DNA of 64,000 bases from Scortum barcoo (lineage: Eukaryota > Chordata > Actinopteri > Centrarchiformes > Terapontidae): positions 22,554,744-22,618,743 of the forward strand of contig CM041547.1 in the NCBI GenBank assembly GCA_023238725.1, written 5' to 3'. Numbering within the stretch: position 1 is the first letter of the stretch; each line of letters begins with the position of its first letter. Positions 1-10,528 of this stretch are shown here, in pieces. The position numbers and the translations under genes are program-made. The notes beneath the pieces are model-generated. The model was not told the origin of the DNA and ran no database searches. It saw only the letters and a list, made by a program, of their open reading frames with translations.

Positions 1-3000
1 AAATCTGAGATTACAGCTTTAAATAAAGTTTGGAATTGACAGAATCATTTAGAGTGCAATACCAGTGTGATATGGATAGTACAGAGGTTGTCCCACAGCT
101 CTGTTTTAGACTAACTGCAACATTTCGTTCATCCTTGTTTTTTGGCTGCAGACCAAACAATGGAGCGATATTGTAGGTGAAGCAGTGATGATAGAGCTGT
201 CACAGACAATCACAGGTTAGGGCTCAACAATCTTTTCCATGATCTTCTCTGTCTGCATGCCCAGAGTAGCTTCACAAGGATCACTAATGACTAGATGCCC
301 AAACCACCTAACTAAGAAGCAGAGAAAGCATTTCTTTACCACATGTAATCGCCGCACTCTGAAGACAGACTGCTGTGTGTCCTGCACCAATGTGTGTAAC
401 TCTATATCCCCAGCAGCATGCCTGTCCAGGCTTGTCTCTTTGTGTTTGTATAGGCAGAGGTCAAACGATAACTTAATGGGCCTGCAGGTGCATGCATTTT
501 TAAATCTTGGGTGGCCATACAGCCATTCTGTCTTCCAGGTATGTTTAAACACAAATGTTGTAGAGGGCTACGGTGCATCGGTATCATGGTGAACTGAAGC
601 CGAGAGACGTGTTTGCAAGGATGAGAAAAGCAACATTTACGGGACAAAAAGAAGCTCAGAAGAGCAGAGCAATAGAGGAAGGGAGAAAGGGGAAAACTAT
701 TAGAAGAAGTGGGCTGGAACTTGAGGTATGTTGGAGGCAGGCACAGACAGGCTGACTGAGAGAGGTGGAGAGACATAGAGGAAACAAGAGAGACAGAGAG
801 AGAGGTGCTGAGGATTAAAAAACACAAACAGCCGTGTGCCTCGATGAGAATGCTCACTGAAGACAGCAATTTAAACACATAACACATAACTTAAAGTTTG
901 AAGGTGTCAGTAAGAGAAAAACTGAATTAAGGCCAGTTTGGAGGCACTGTGTATTTCTTAATAAAAGGGGGTGTAATTTCATTTCTATAAAAAGACATTA
1001 TATTTCCCTGAGCTTGAGTCATGTAACAGGATTGTAGAGATGTGAATACACTGAACCAGTGATGGTTGTTTGGGGATTAATCTGCAACTGTAAAACGCAA
1101 ATATTGATTTTTCATAGATGTGCTCAATCTCTTACAAAGCAGTTTATTGGAAGCCCTGTTTTAAAACTAGAATGATGAATTTTTTTTAATCTCTGACAAG
1201 ACCTGACAGTGTTTTTTTTCTGATGATGTAATGTGAACATTTCCTTTGTGTTCTTTAATACTGTTTATGCAGAAATTTTGCAGTGGTGGAATGAGTGTAA
1301 GAGGAAACGTATTATAAGGCAGTTGATTGTTGACAGGAATTTCATAAGAGACATCAAGCAAAGTGGCAGAGAGAACATGTTACATGAGCCATCAGAGGCT
1401 TCTGTAGGTTAAACTGGGCAACGAAACACTTTCAGGGCCACTCGCTGGCCAAGAAAGATTATGGCTACAAACAACCCATAATACAGCATACTCTGGAAGA
1501 CTCTGCGTTACTGTGGTACTCTTTCCAACATGTCATTGCCTGGTCTTTAAATATAACATGACCTACTTTTTCATATGTAACTTCTCTCTATACATCTCCT
1601 ACCAGTGTTGTATTTAAGCATACAGCTGGTACTTTACCTAAGTATATTAATATCATTCCACTTTATATTTCTAATTTACTGGAATTCAGGGGGAACTTTT
1701 AAAATGTTAAATTGGTGGTTCTCATTTCAGCTTGCTTTCACAAGAAAACAGTGTCTGGCTGCGGCTCCTCATCATGTTTCAGATGCCTCTGACTTGTTAG
1801 CAGTTTCACCAAAGACACATTTTTCCTCTCAGCCTTTCAGGTGGCTTTCATTTGAAAATGTTTTAAAGGCCCAAAGACATAAAATTATTGTTTCCTCCAA
1901 ACCCCTACAAAGGGAACTAGTTAGAAGTAACATCAACATCATCAGTTAAGATTTGATATACAAAACATACAACAGGCTCACAGAATATTTTAGAATTTAT
2001 ACGTGTATTATGATAATATATTAGAATTATAACATTATTATTGATATAATTATTTTATTCTTTTTGTTGCAGAACCTGTAACACAGTATTGTTAAACTAC
2101 TGACTGGCTTTTACTGAATGAACTGATCTTGTAGGAATGATGACTCAGTCTTTCCAACCGAATGACTGGTTAGTAGCTGGCTGTACACTTTTTTTAATCT
2201 GATCCCTTCAGATCCCTCCACTGTGTCTGTTACTCTTTTTCCATATTTATTTGTCTGTATACTGTATTTGCATAGTGTTGACATTGTTGCCTTTTCAACA
2301 CAAAAGCACTTGAATGCAACACTCAGTGGACATTGAAGTGGAAGTTCCACATGTTGGTTTAAGGTTTCATCTCAGATTTGTGAATAAAGACACAAACTGT
2401 CTGATAAGGAAACAAAATGTCTCGGGTGACTCATTTGAAATGAATACACACTCAGATGAACACACACACACATGCACAAATACTAATATCTTGTGGGACA
2501 ACCTTTTTGTTGCCTTAACACAAGAAAAAAAAAACAAGGTCAAATAAAGCACACACCAATAGGAGGACATTAAAAGCTTGTGAAGCCATTTGGTCGCCTC
2601 TCTTCATCCCACATTCCAGGGGAGCTCTCTAGCTTGAGGTGAAAAGACACACCCTGTGAGAAAGGAGGAGAGGGAGGGAGGAGGTGTACATGCTCAGCCT
2701 CCGCTCTCAGCGCTTTGATTCAACTGAAACGTTTCCCTCATCTGCACCAAGGAGGAGGAGCGAGGGATGACGGGTTGCTTTACTAACTATCATGCAGGCC
2801 TTTTGTCTGTTGTTTGCCTTTTGAAATCAGCTGTTTTTCATTAATGTCGCCTTCATTACACCATTTGCAGGCTGTTCCAAGTACAGTCTTGATATTTTAT
2901 CTGTGGTAATGCAAAGAGAGATGTAAAACTCTGTGGGACAAAGCTTTATGTTTATCTGTTGCCTTTGGGTGTCAGAGTCTTGGTGGTGCATGATGCAGTT

Positions 3001-3492
3001 TTTGTGCTAAGTTATCACATGGAGCTTTAAAGAGGAAGTGTTTGACAAAGAGCATCATCATTACACATTATTTGACTTTAATTACTTTAAGTTACTTTAA
3101 AGTTAGTTATGCAGAAAATCTAAAACAAAGACAAACCTTTGCATTGTTTTCTTATTGTTTTGTACTTCTGCTTTAATGAGAAAGTTTAATTGCAGTGTAG
3201 ACTTTAAGGAAACTCTCAGCTGGGAGGTTTTTAAACCCAAACCAGGTTGCGTTCCTTTCCTGGTGATAGTGAATCTGCTTTTTCCATCCTGAGGAGACAG
3301 AGGGGGAAAGAGTGTGTTTGTGTGTGTGTGTGTGTGCATAGTTCTGACTGTCTGACTGAGAAACTGAAAAAGGAGGAAAAAAATAGAGAGAAAGATATAT
3401 CATCTGCCCAGGGTTCATGTCAGTGACTCCCATCGTCATCCACAGATAGCCAATCAGAGAAGACCTCCCACTGCCCAGATCCACACGCACAT

Positions 3493-3527
3493 ACACACAC
3501 ACACACACACTATCACACACACACACA
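3493..3527. repeat. (AC)n microsatellite, interrupted
   Basis: AC dinucleotide run, interrupted once near 3511-3513. A second CA run follows at 3664-3695. Confidence 0.9.
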
Positions 3528-3661
3528 TCATCTGGCCTGCTGATGTTGCTCGCTGATCCACATCAATAGCAGAGAAACCCTTTTAGTCAGAGCTCTCCAC
3601 TGTAGTCTGTGGCCCCGCCACCTCTAAATTCAAGCCTGAGACACTGTCCAGACCAGCAGAG

Positions 3662-3663
<2 letters not shown>

Positions 3664-3695
<32 letters not shown>
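3664..3695. repeat. (CA)n microsatellite
   Basis: About 16 uninterrupted CA units. Confidence 0.95.
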
Positions 3696-3696
<1 letters not shown>

Positions 3697-4445
3697 TAAC
3701 ACTGCTTAGGATCTAGCTTGTGATCTCTCTCTCTTGCACACACACATATTTTAAAATAAACTATCATGCTGAGTCTTGTGTTGGTCCAATAAACAAATGG
3801 CCCTTTTTGGAGTCGGGAGAAGGATTTCGGTCGAACTTGCAAAGCAAACTCAGCTTGAAGCTTTCCACAGTTACAAACACACACAAAATCCTGTTTATTT
3901 TATTTTTGTGCCAGATAATGTTGTTGAAAGATGAACCTGTAATGAGCAGTGATTTCTGCACATGATGGTATGATCTGGCTCTCTTAGCATGTATTTGTTC
4001 AACTGTATATGTCATTTAAATGTCCTTCTCTGTGTAGGATGACAGCTCAAAAAGTGCGGCACATGACGGTAACAGGCAGCATCTTGGAGTGTTTTGTTCT
4101 GCCTCCTTTTGCCTTCCATCTGGAAACCTCCTTCCTGTTTCTTAACCCCGCCCTGCCTTGTATAAGCCACAGCCCCTGTTCGCTCCACAATTCTACCCTT
4201 ATGAACCTCCCTCCCTCTCTCCCCCGACACCCCAAATCTGCTGTGGTTTCTGACATATAGTGATTGCTCATGTTAAACGAGTAATCCGGTGTGTTGTCTC
4301 TTCCTGTGCCACCGTCAGTAAACCGCTTCACCGGTAAGACCAGTAGTAGGACCAGCGGAGCAGCAGCTTCGGGGAGCTGCAGGGATCCAGGGTCTGTGTG
4401 TGTGAATGGGAGTTCTGGTTGTGGGAGAGCAATTACACAGTCTGA

Positions 4446-4459
4446 CCACCAGGGGCCGC
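4446..4459 (+). promoter_or_regulatory. CTCF-like motif (candidate)
   Basis: CCACCAGGGGCCGC matches the vertebrate CTCF core consensus CCASYAGRKGGCRS at 13 of 14 positions (C instead of G at position 11). It sits between two copies of a 14-bp direct repeat. A single motif match is weak evidence of binding. Confidence 0.3.
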
Positions 4460-6434
4460 CACGACAATTCTGTCTATCAAAGTGAAGCTGCAGGGATCCC
4501 AGGTATCATTAAACCTACAGACAGTACAGACGGGAAGATTTTTGCTTACCTCTGTTACAGTCATGGACACATGTCTGTAAGAAGCTGATGTTTAAATACA
4601 TTTATTAGGTGCTTGTGTGTTGCAACAGGGAGCGGATTAAAGGCCTGATGACCAGAGGCCTCCACTGACTTACTGTTCTCAGTCATCTGCATAGTTGTGG
4701 TGATTTGGACGCAGCCAAAAGGGAAAACAACAAGCTTAAAGTGCAACTGTAGTTTGAGTTTTGTATAGAGGAAAAGCAGTATTTCACAGACCTAGACTGA
4801 TTCCAGACCTCTGAATCACTGCCCACATCTTCAGATGGGTCTGATGCTGCGCTCACTGACAGCAGCTGAGCAAAACTACAAAGCCAATCAAAGCTTTGTA
4901 GGCAGGAGTAAGATCGGGGACGTCATCTCTGTGCCCCAGCAACAAATGTGGATGAAATCAAAGCAGCTGTACTGGTCGCTGTACATCAATTAACAGAAAT
5001 AGGTACTTTTAAAGCCCCTGATAATTTGGTTTCAAGTCATAGACATTTCCTTAAATATCCATGACAAAAAAGTTAACAAAGAATATTAAAGTTTGGTAAT
5101 ATCCATTATTGTTGAAGATAAAGCTAAAAAACTATACTGATCTGCTTCATAAGAACTGTATGGGTGTAGCTGATCAGTGACCGGATAGGTAATGACCAAT
5201 AAACAGTTTGACTGAAAAATGATTAAATCCTGGTTGGTGCTCAGCAGTACGTGACATCACCTTTTTTCAACTGGGCTTCAAATCAGTCAGAAAAGCAGTC
5301 ATAGCACAAATACATACAATATCTCTTCCGTTCTCTCTCTTTAAATGTGAAATAGCTGAAGTTAAATGAGACCTAAAATGTATTTACACTGGGAAACATC
5401 AGCCACAGTAAGAATGTGATGGAGAAAAACCTGCTCCTAGAGACAGCTACCACAGCTTCAGGGTTGACCATAAATCAGTTTGGTGGACAGATTAGTCCCC
5501 CACCACATTGTCCAATTAAGTGAAATGAAATGTCTGTTCAGTCTGATTATCAGGCTATCACAGACCTGTGTGGAAAAAAGAAATACCCATCAAGGGTAAT
5601 ACAAAAAAAAAGGCCAAGAATGATTTGTTCTGCAATTTTAACAGTGGAAATTTGCACGAGGTAAGCAGACTGACACATCTGTCCGTTAAAACGTTTTCAA
5701 TCATTTACAACATCCAAAAAACAGAAATATTTAAATTGATAAATTTAATTTAAATAAAAATTATTTGACTTTAAAAAAATATGTATATCTCTTTTTTGCC
5801 AAGAGTTAAATGAGAAGATTGCTATTGTCAGCTAGTTAGTTTAACTTTGCACAAAGACTAGAAGCACATTACACTTTGGATTTTGTACAGATCAAGCAAA
5901 TGTTTTTCAATTAGTGAACTTAAAGTGATGGTCGGTGTACTTTAGAGACTAAAACCTGACAAGGTACTACAAGGCACATAAATGACATACGGCACATTGA
6001 TGTTGAATATAAATCATCATTTAATGTGGAAAAAGCATGTCCAAGTCCAATATACAATGAAGGAACTACTTTCCAAAAAAAAAATCTGTAAATTTAAATA
6101 TTGTAGAGATATTCAGAAACAATTATAGTCATAAAAGATGTCCAGGTCCATCGAAACTTTTTAATACTACAACAATGAGCTTTACTTTCAGAATAAAGGG
6201 TGACCGTGATTTCATACACCTTGGATGTTGTGACCATGCACGATTTTTGTCAGAAGGAATCTCTGATACTCAAGAATAAACCGTGAACATTAGAGGGACA
6301 GACAGAGATAAACATGGTGAAAGTGACAGAGAGAGACAGAGAGAGGAAATCAGGCCACATAACTATTAGACAGTGCTGAGTAATGCATTTGCTCTGTGTG
6401 TGTGTGTGCAATAGTCCTCTGCAGATCTCATCAG

Positions 6435-6529
6435 CCAATTCAGATTCCAGCAGCTCCGATGTCTTTGTGCCACAGCAGCCAATAGTATCCTACCTTAGTA
6501 TTGACCAATCACCACCTGTCTATTTGCAT
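6435..6529 (+). promoter_or_regulatory. Triple CCAAT-box cluster with octamer (candidate element)
   Basis: Three CCAAT boxes in the same orientation (6435-6439, 6479-6483, 6505-6509) are followed by a perfect octamer ATTTGCAT at 6522-6529. CCAAT is bound by NF-Y and the octamer by POU-domain factors, and clustered NF-Y sites are typical of promoters and enhancers. No TATA box or coding exon follows at a convincing distance, so an enhancer or chance clustering are both possible. An open frame across this stretch (6383-6667) resembles no protein I know. Confidence 0.3.
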
Positions 6530-7455
6530 GAACCCGCACACCTAGTCCCACCCACCAGCAGGGCCCAGGCAGTCGCTTCTTTTCTGAGGGTTTTCTCTCA
6601 AAGTGAAAAACTTCCAACTTCCTTGACTGCAAAAACAAATGCCATTATTTTTAAGGAAGAAATCTGAGGCTCAAAATCTTGAAGACTTGCATAAAATAAA
6701 TAAGAGAATGTCAGATAGCACCCTTCAGTTAAAAAAAAAGTTCCTCAACACACAGTAACATTTTTGTAAATGTAAAATATCAAGCAGTCTGAGTTCAGGG
6801 ATTTCTGGAAATGCTAAGCTTCCATGTCGGCTGTTAAATGGATGGGTTTGAAAACATTTATGGTTTCTTCTGTCCACCAGAGTTGAGGAACAGTGAGGTG
6901 GGGAGTCACAGCAAAAATCCAGCAAGAGACCAGTAATCAAAAACACACATTTTAAATAAAATACATTCAGCGATGGTTGAAAAACCTAAAGGAGTTTAGA
7001 ACTGGATATGAAACAGTCTAACTTTAACATTGATGCCTCCACATGAACTACATAAACAAACGAACAGCGAGACGTTTGGCTATTTCCATTCATTTCCAAA
7101 AGTTGTTCTTGATGCCTGCCACCCAGTCTGATTCTTCCTCAAAGTCAGTTGAAACAGTCTGTGTGAAACAGGGAGTGAAGCAGAGGGAACATGTAACCTG
7201 ACATGAGGTGAAGCACTACCACCTTTGTCCACAGGGACCGCCAAAATCAACACAAAATGAAAAGTTCCACTGAGCTGCTTTAACTTCTGAGACTGGCAAC
7301 TTCAATGTAAACACTGAATTTCAAATTAGCCCTAGTTACACTTCCTTTTTCACATGTAGTGATACATAGTAATACGTTATTGTCCATCACTGATAAGAAC
7401 ACATAACACAGGGAGCTCAATAATATCTTGGTCTTTACTTTGGAGAAACTATACA

Positions 7456-7949
7456 TGTTATGTCTGTTTGAGAAAAAGGGGACCCAGAAGCAGAGGGCGG
7501 TTTAAAGTTGATTTAATTTGAATTGAAACAAAAGGTAAGTCAAAAAGCTGTCCGGTAAGTTGAGGAGTGGAGGCAGAGCGGCGTGGCTGGCAGGTTACTG
7601 GCTGGAGGAGCAAATCCGGTACACAGGGTGAGTATCTGGGGCAGAAAACAACAGGAGCACAAGGGTCACTAGAAAAGGCACACAAGATAAGCAAGAGTTT
7701 AAACACAGAAACTGTGAACACAGCAGCAAGAGCGTTACCACAGAAGGTGGAACAATCCAGCGTCAAAGTGAAGCCCTGCTCCGGCTTAAAAGGAGTGATG
7801 ATGAGAAATGTGGTGCAGGTGTGTCAGCCTCCAGTCAGCAGGTAAGCCACGCCTCTTCCACTCTAAAAAGGAAGGAAACCTCCCACAGGAGGCAGAAGGA
7901 AACACTCCACAAGGCACACAAAGTAGTCCAAAACCCCACATACATAACA
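7456..7949 (-). mobile_element. Solo LTR of an LTR retrotransposon
   Basis: A 494-bp unit begins TGTTATGT and ends ACATAACA, giving the TG...CA ends and short inverted termini of an LTR. It is flanked by a perfect 5-bp target-site duplication, ATACA (7451-7455 and 7950-7954). No internal retrotransposon sequence is attached, so this is a solo LTR left by LTR-LTR recombination. Read on the minus strand it resembles teleost gypsy-type LTRs near its 3' end (a CTCTGCTTCTGGGTCC stretch shortly before the terminal CA); the orientation is inferred from that. It differs from the 152-bp LTRs of the element at 8742-13599, so it is another family. Confidence 0.8.
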
Positions 7950-7954
7950 ATACA

Positions 7955-8736
7955 CCTGTGGAAATGACATGTTGGCTTGAAATTTACATCATTCCACTGA
8001 CAAGACAATGTAGACTATATTTCATTTCTTTTAGTACATGGAGAATTTAGGACATTTTCGCTCTCTCCATAGGGTCATTAGTTGGAAAAATAAAGTATGA
8101 AAAGCATAAATGATGAAGAAACACATTGAAAGTGACTTCCTGGAGTCTTTTCATTAAAAGTAAGTTGCTAGGCAATCAACTCTGACTCTTCATCCGGCCA
8201 AGAAATAGTCTGGCTCAATCTCTCTTAAAATCAGTTTTACAAACAATAAAGTGTTAAACAGTGAGCTTTAAGGTGGCTGGATGTTTTTTTTCCTTTTCGA
8301 ATATCGATCGTTCAACAGTTAAATCTGAACTAGATGGAGCTTGACTCATACACTACTAGTTATATGACTGTTGAGTCTCAAATACAGCACACAGGCTGCA
8401 GCACAAAGAGACACATCACGTGTGGTCATTTTAGCCCGACACCTTGGAGAGGAGACACAACAAGGTGAGTGACCTTCACATTACTGCACCAGAAGTTTTA
8501 ATACAGCTTAGATATGTCAAAATACTCAATATAAAGAAGAAATGTTTGTCTTGTGCAGGGTCAGACTTCACCCACTTAAGCTGAGAGGCAGCTACAACAT
8601 CTGCAAATCTGGCTACATGTTAACGCTGTGTTAAAGTTAAATAAACATTCAAATTTCCACACCTGTGCCTCATTCCTTTTATTTGAGATTGATCCAATTA
8701 TTACACATAGTAGTAATGAAAAGGATCTTCATTACA
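7955..8736. other. Intergenic spacer between two LTR insertions
   Basis: No gene, microsatellite of note or known repeat is recognised here. It separates the solo LTR from the gypsy-type element. Confidence 0.5.
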
Positions 8737-8741
8737 TACCT
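8737..8741. repeat. Target-site duplication of the gypsy element, left copy
   Basis: TACCT, matched exactly at 13600-13604. It fixes the left boundary of the element. Confidence 0.85.
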
Positions 8742-8893
8742 TGTTATATCCAAGTACACACGGACGTCGACTGTGCTCACAATCACTTTTTATTTTCACT
8801 TTTGCTCATGCATACCAACCAGGGCTTTTCATGTGCTGACATCACTCTAGCGTGATGACGCTACACTAACCATACGTACAGCCTTATGCTACA
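8742..8893 (-). repeat. 3' LTR of gypsy element
   Basis: 152 bp, TG...CA ends, aligned without gaps to the 5' LTR at 13448-13599 with 11 mismatches by my hand count (about 7%). On the minus strand it contains AATAAA, a possible polyadenylation signal. The LTR is unusually short. Confidence 0.9.
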
Positions 8894-8916
8894 TGCCACA
8901 TTTACCCCCCCCCCCT

Positions 8917-10104
8917 TCAAAGAACAAAAACAAATTCAACAACAACATTATTCAGGCCTGAACATAGCAAAGCTAACTGGATAACCCGGTAGACTGCAGG
9001 ATTACCCACATAGTCTTGTGGGTTCGCCCAATGCTTCCTGTCGAACCGCTGTCTCATGCGGCGTTGCTGGTCTGCCACCCTGCCGCCCGGGGAGGGCGCT
9101 GCTGCTGGAGTGTCTCCTGTCTGCGGGCATAGGCGATCTAGGGGAAGTTGCAGCTCACATCCCAGCATCAGAAGGGCTGGAAAGCTGCCCGTTGTGGCGT
9201 GTGGTGTCGCCCTCTAGTGAAGCAAGGTGATCTGCAGTGCTGGCGAGAATGGGAGGCCATCTGCCAGGTGTGCTCTGAGCCCATTCTTGAGGGTCTGGTT
9301 AAACCTTTCCACCCCACCATTGGCCTGAGGGTGGTATAAGGCAGTCCTGATATGTTTGATCCCCCTCCCCCCCATGAAGGCGATGAAGTCAGCCGAGATG
9401 AACTGGGGCCTGTTATCGGTGGTAATGGCGTCAGGCACACCCCAGCGAGCAAACAGGGAGGAGAGGAAGTCACTGACCACCCTGGTGGTGACAGAACTGG
9501 TGGGCAGCACCTCGGGCCAGTGGAGGTCGTAGGCCACCAGGAGGAGGCACTGGTGCTGAAGGACGCCGTGGAGTTCGCCGCAGATGTTCACCTGGATGTG
9601 GGTCCATGGTGTGGACGGCCACGGCAGGGGCTGCAAAAGTGGAGAGGCAAGCCGTACAGTCTCTTATCATTGTCTCCACGTCCTTGTCAACGCCACCAGA
9701 CCAGGCCCCTGCAGTGTTGTGTAACCTTGACGACGCCCAGGTGACCTTCATGCACCATGGTCAGGACGCGTGCCCTCAAGGCGCCGGGTAGCACTGTGCA
9801 AAGCCCCCTCGCCACACAGACATTGTTCCAGCAAGAAAGGTCGTCCTTGAAACGATGGAAGGGCTTTAGCTCCTTTGGTGGGCCAGCCCCCTTTAATGAA
9901 AGCGCGGAGCTTGGTAAGAACAGAATCCTGTGCAGATGCTGCTTCGAGCTTTTGTAGGGATATGGCTCCTTGGAGAGGAGTGTGCAGAATGAGAATCAGC
10001 TCTGGCTGTTGAGGGTCTTGGGTGGTGTCCAGAGCAGAGCAAAGCGTGGCTCTGGAGAGCAGGTCTGCCACGACGTTCTCCCGGCTAGGTGTGAACTGCA
10101 CGGT
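8917..10104 (-). pseudogene. pol fragment: RNase H end and integrase
   Basis: Minus-strand remains of a gypsy pol in several frames. From 10101 downward it begins with the end of RNase H (FTPSRENVVADLLSR; the Asp of ADLLSR is the usual active-site residue). Next comes the integrase zinc-binding region, with the HEGH pair just left of 9760 and the Cys pair of DCTAC near 9650. The catalytic core lies in one open stretch (9214-9636): TTDN carries the second Asp and GGVERFNQTLK carries the Glu, but the first catalytic Asp is replaced by Asn (VNICGE). The C-terminal part (QQRRMRQRFDRKH) is in another frame at 8917-9168. At least three frame changes make it non-functional. Confidence 0.85.
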
Positions 10105-10528
10105 GAAGTTCTATCTGCTGAGGGAGTTCACTTCGACTATAATAACTGCTGCTTATATTCACCCGGATGTGGATGCTAAAGCTGCCATGAATTAACTGTA
10201 TGCGGCTATTAGCAAACCACAAACTGCATACCCAGAGGCTGCATTTATTGTGGCGGGGGACTTTAACCACTCGAACCTCAAGACAGTACTTCCATATCTC
10301 CTGCCAAACCAGAGGGGACAAAACTTTGGATCATGTCTATACAAACATTGTTGGAGCCTACACAGCAACCCCAGCCCAATACATTATCACCACATCTCAG
10401 ACAACCTTTCCTGGACTACAAACACCTCCAGCCTGATTAAAAAGGCCCATCAGCGCCTGTTCTTCTTGAGGACACTGAAGAAGAACCATCTGTCCACTGC
10501 CATCCTAGGCAACTTTTACCGGTGTGCC
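10105..10528 (+). pseudogene. LINE retrotransposon fragment: endonuclease joined to RT C-terminus
   Basis: Plus-strand pieces of a non-LTR retrotransposon, opposite to the surrounding gypsy element. An APE-type endonuclease segment is recognisable by AAFIVAGDFNHSN (near 10235-10280, containing the GDFN motif) and then KTLDHVYTNI in another frame. It jumps to the tail of the reverse transcriptase region (KKAHQRLFFLRTLKK...NFYRC, about 10440-10528). Everything between, including the RT catalytic core, is absent, and stops and frameshifts are present. It starts abruptly against gypsy RNase H sequence at 10104/10105 and stops against Tc1 sequence at 10528/10529. Fish L2/Rex/jockey-like elements have this protein style; I cannot settle the clade. 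Confidence 0.75.

Larger units (their letters stand above)
1..7450. other. Intergenic DNA, no supported gene
   Basis: No open frame here resembles a known protein; the longest (161 codons, minus strand, 402-887) is built on purine-rich sequence. Visible content: GT/CA microsatellites near 3313-3336, 3493-3527 and 3664-3695, AT-rich stretches near 1980-2060 and 5700-5780, a 14-bp direct repeat at 4375-4388 and 4486-4499 flanking a CTCF-like motif, and a cluster of CCAAT boxes at 6435-6509. No RNA gene was recognised. It may hold distal regulatory elements of a neighbouring gene, but sequence inspection alone cannot show that. Confidence 0.6.

Noticed and set aside
6383..6667. 94-codon plus-strand frame with mixed composition
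   Set aside because: Looked exon-like, but contains no domain; the notable content is CCAAT boxes, reported as a regulatory candidate.
9018..9791. Plus-strand open frames across the integrase region
   Set aside because: They are shadows of the minus-strand gypsy integrase.
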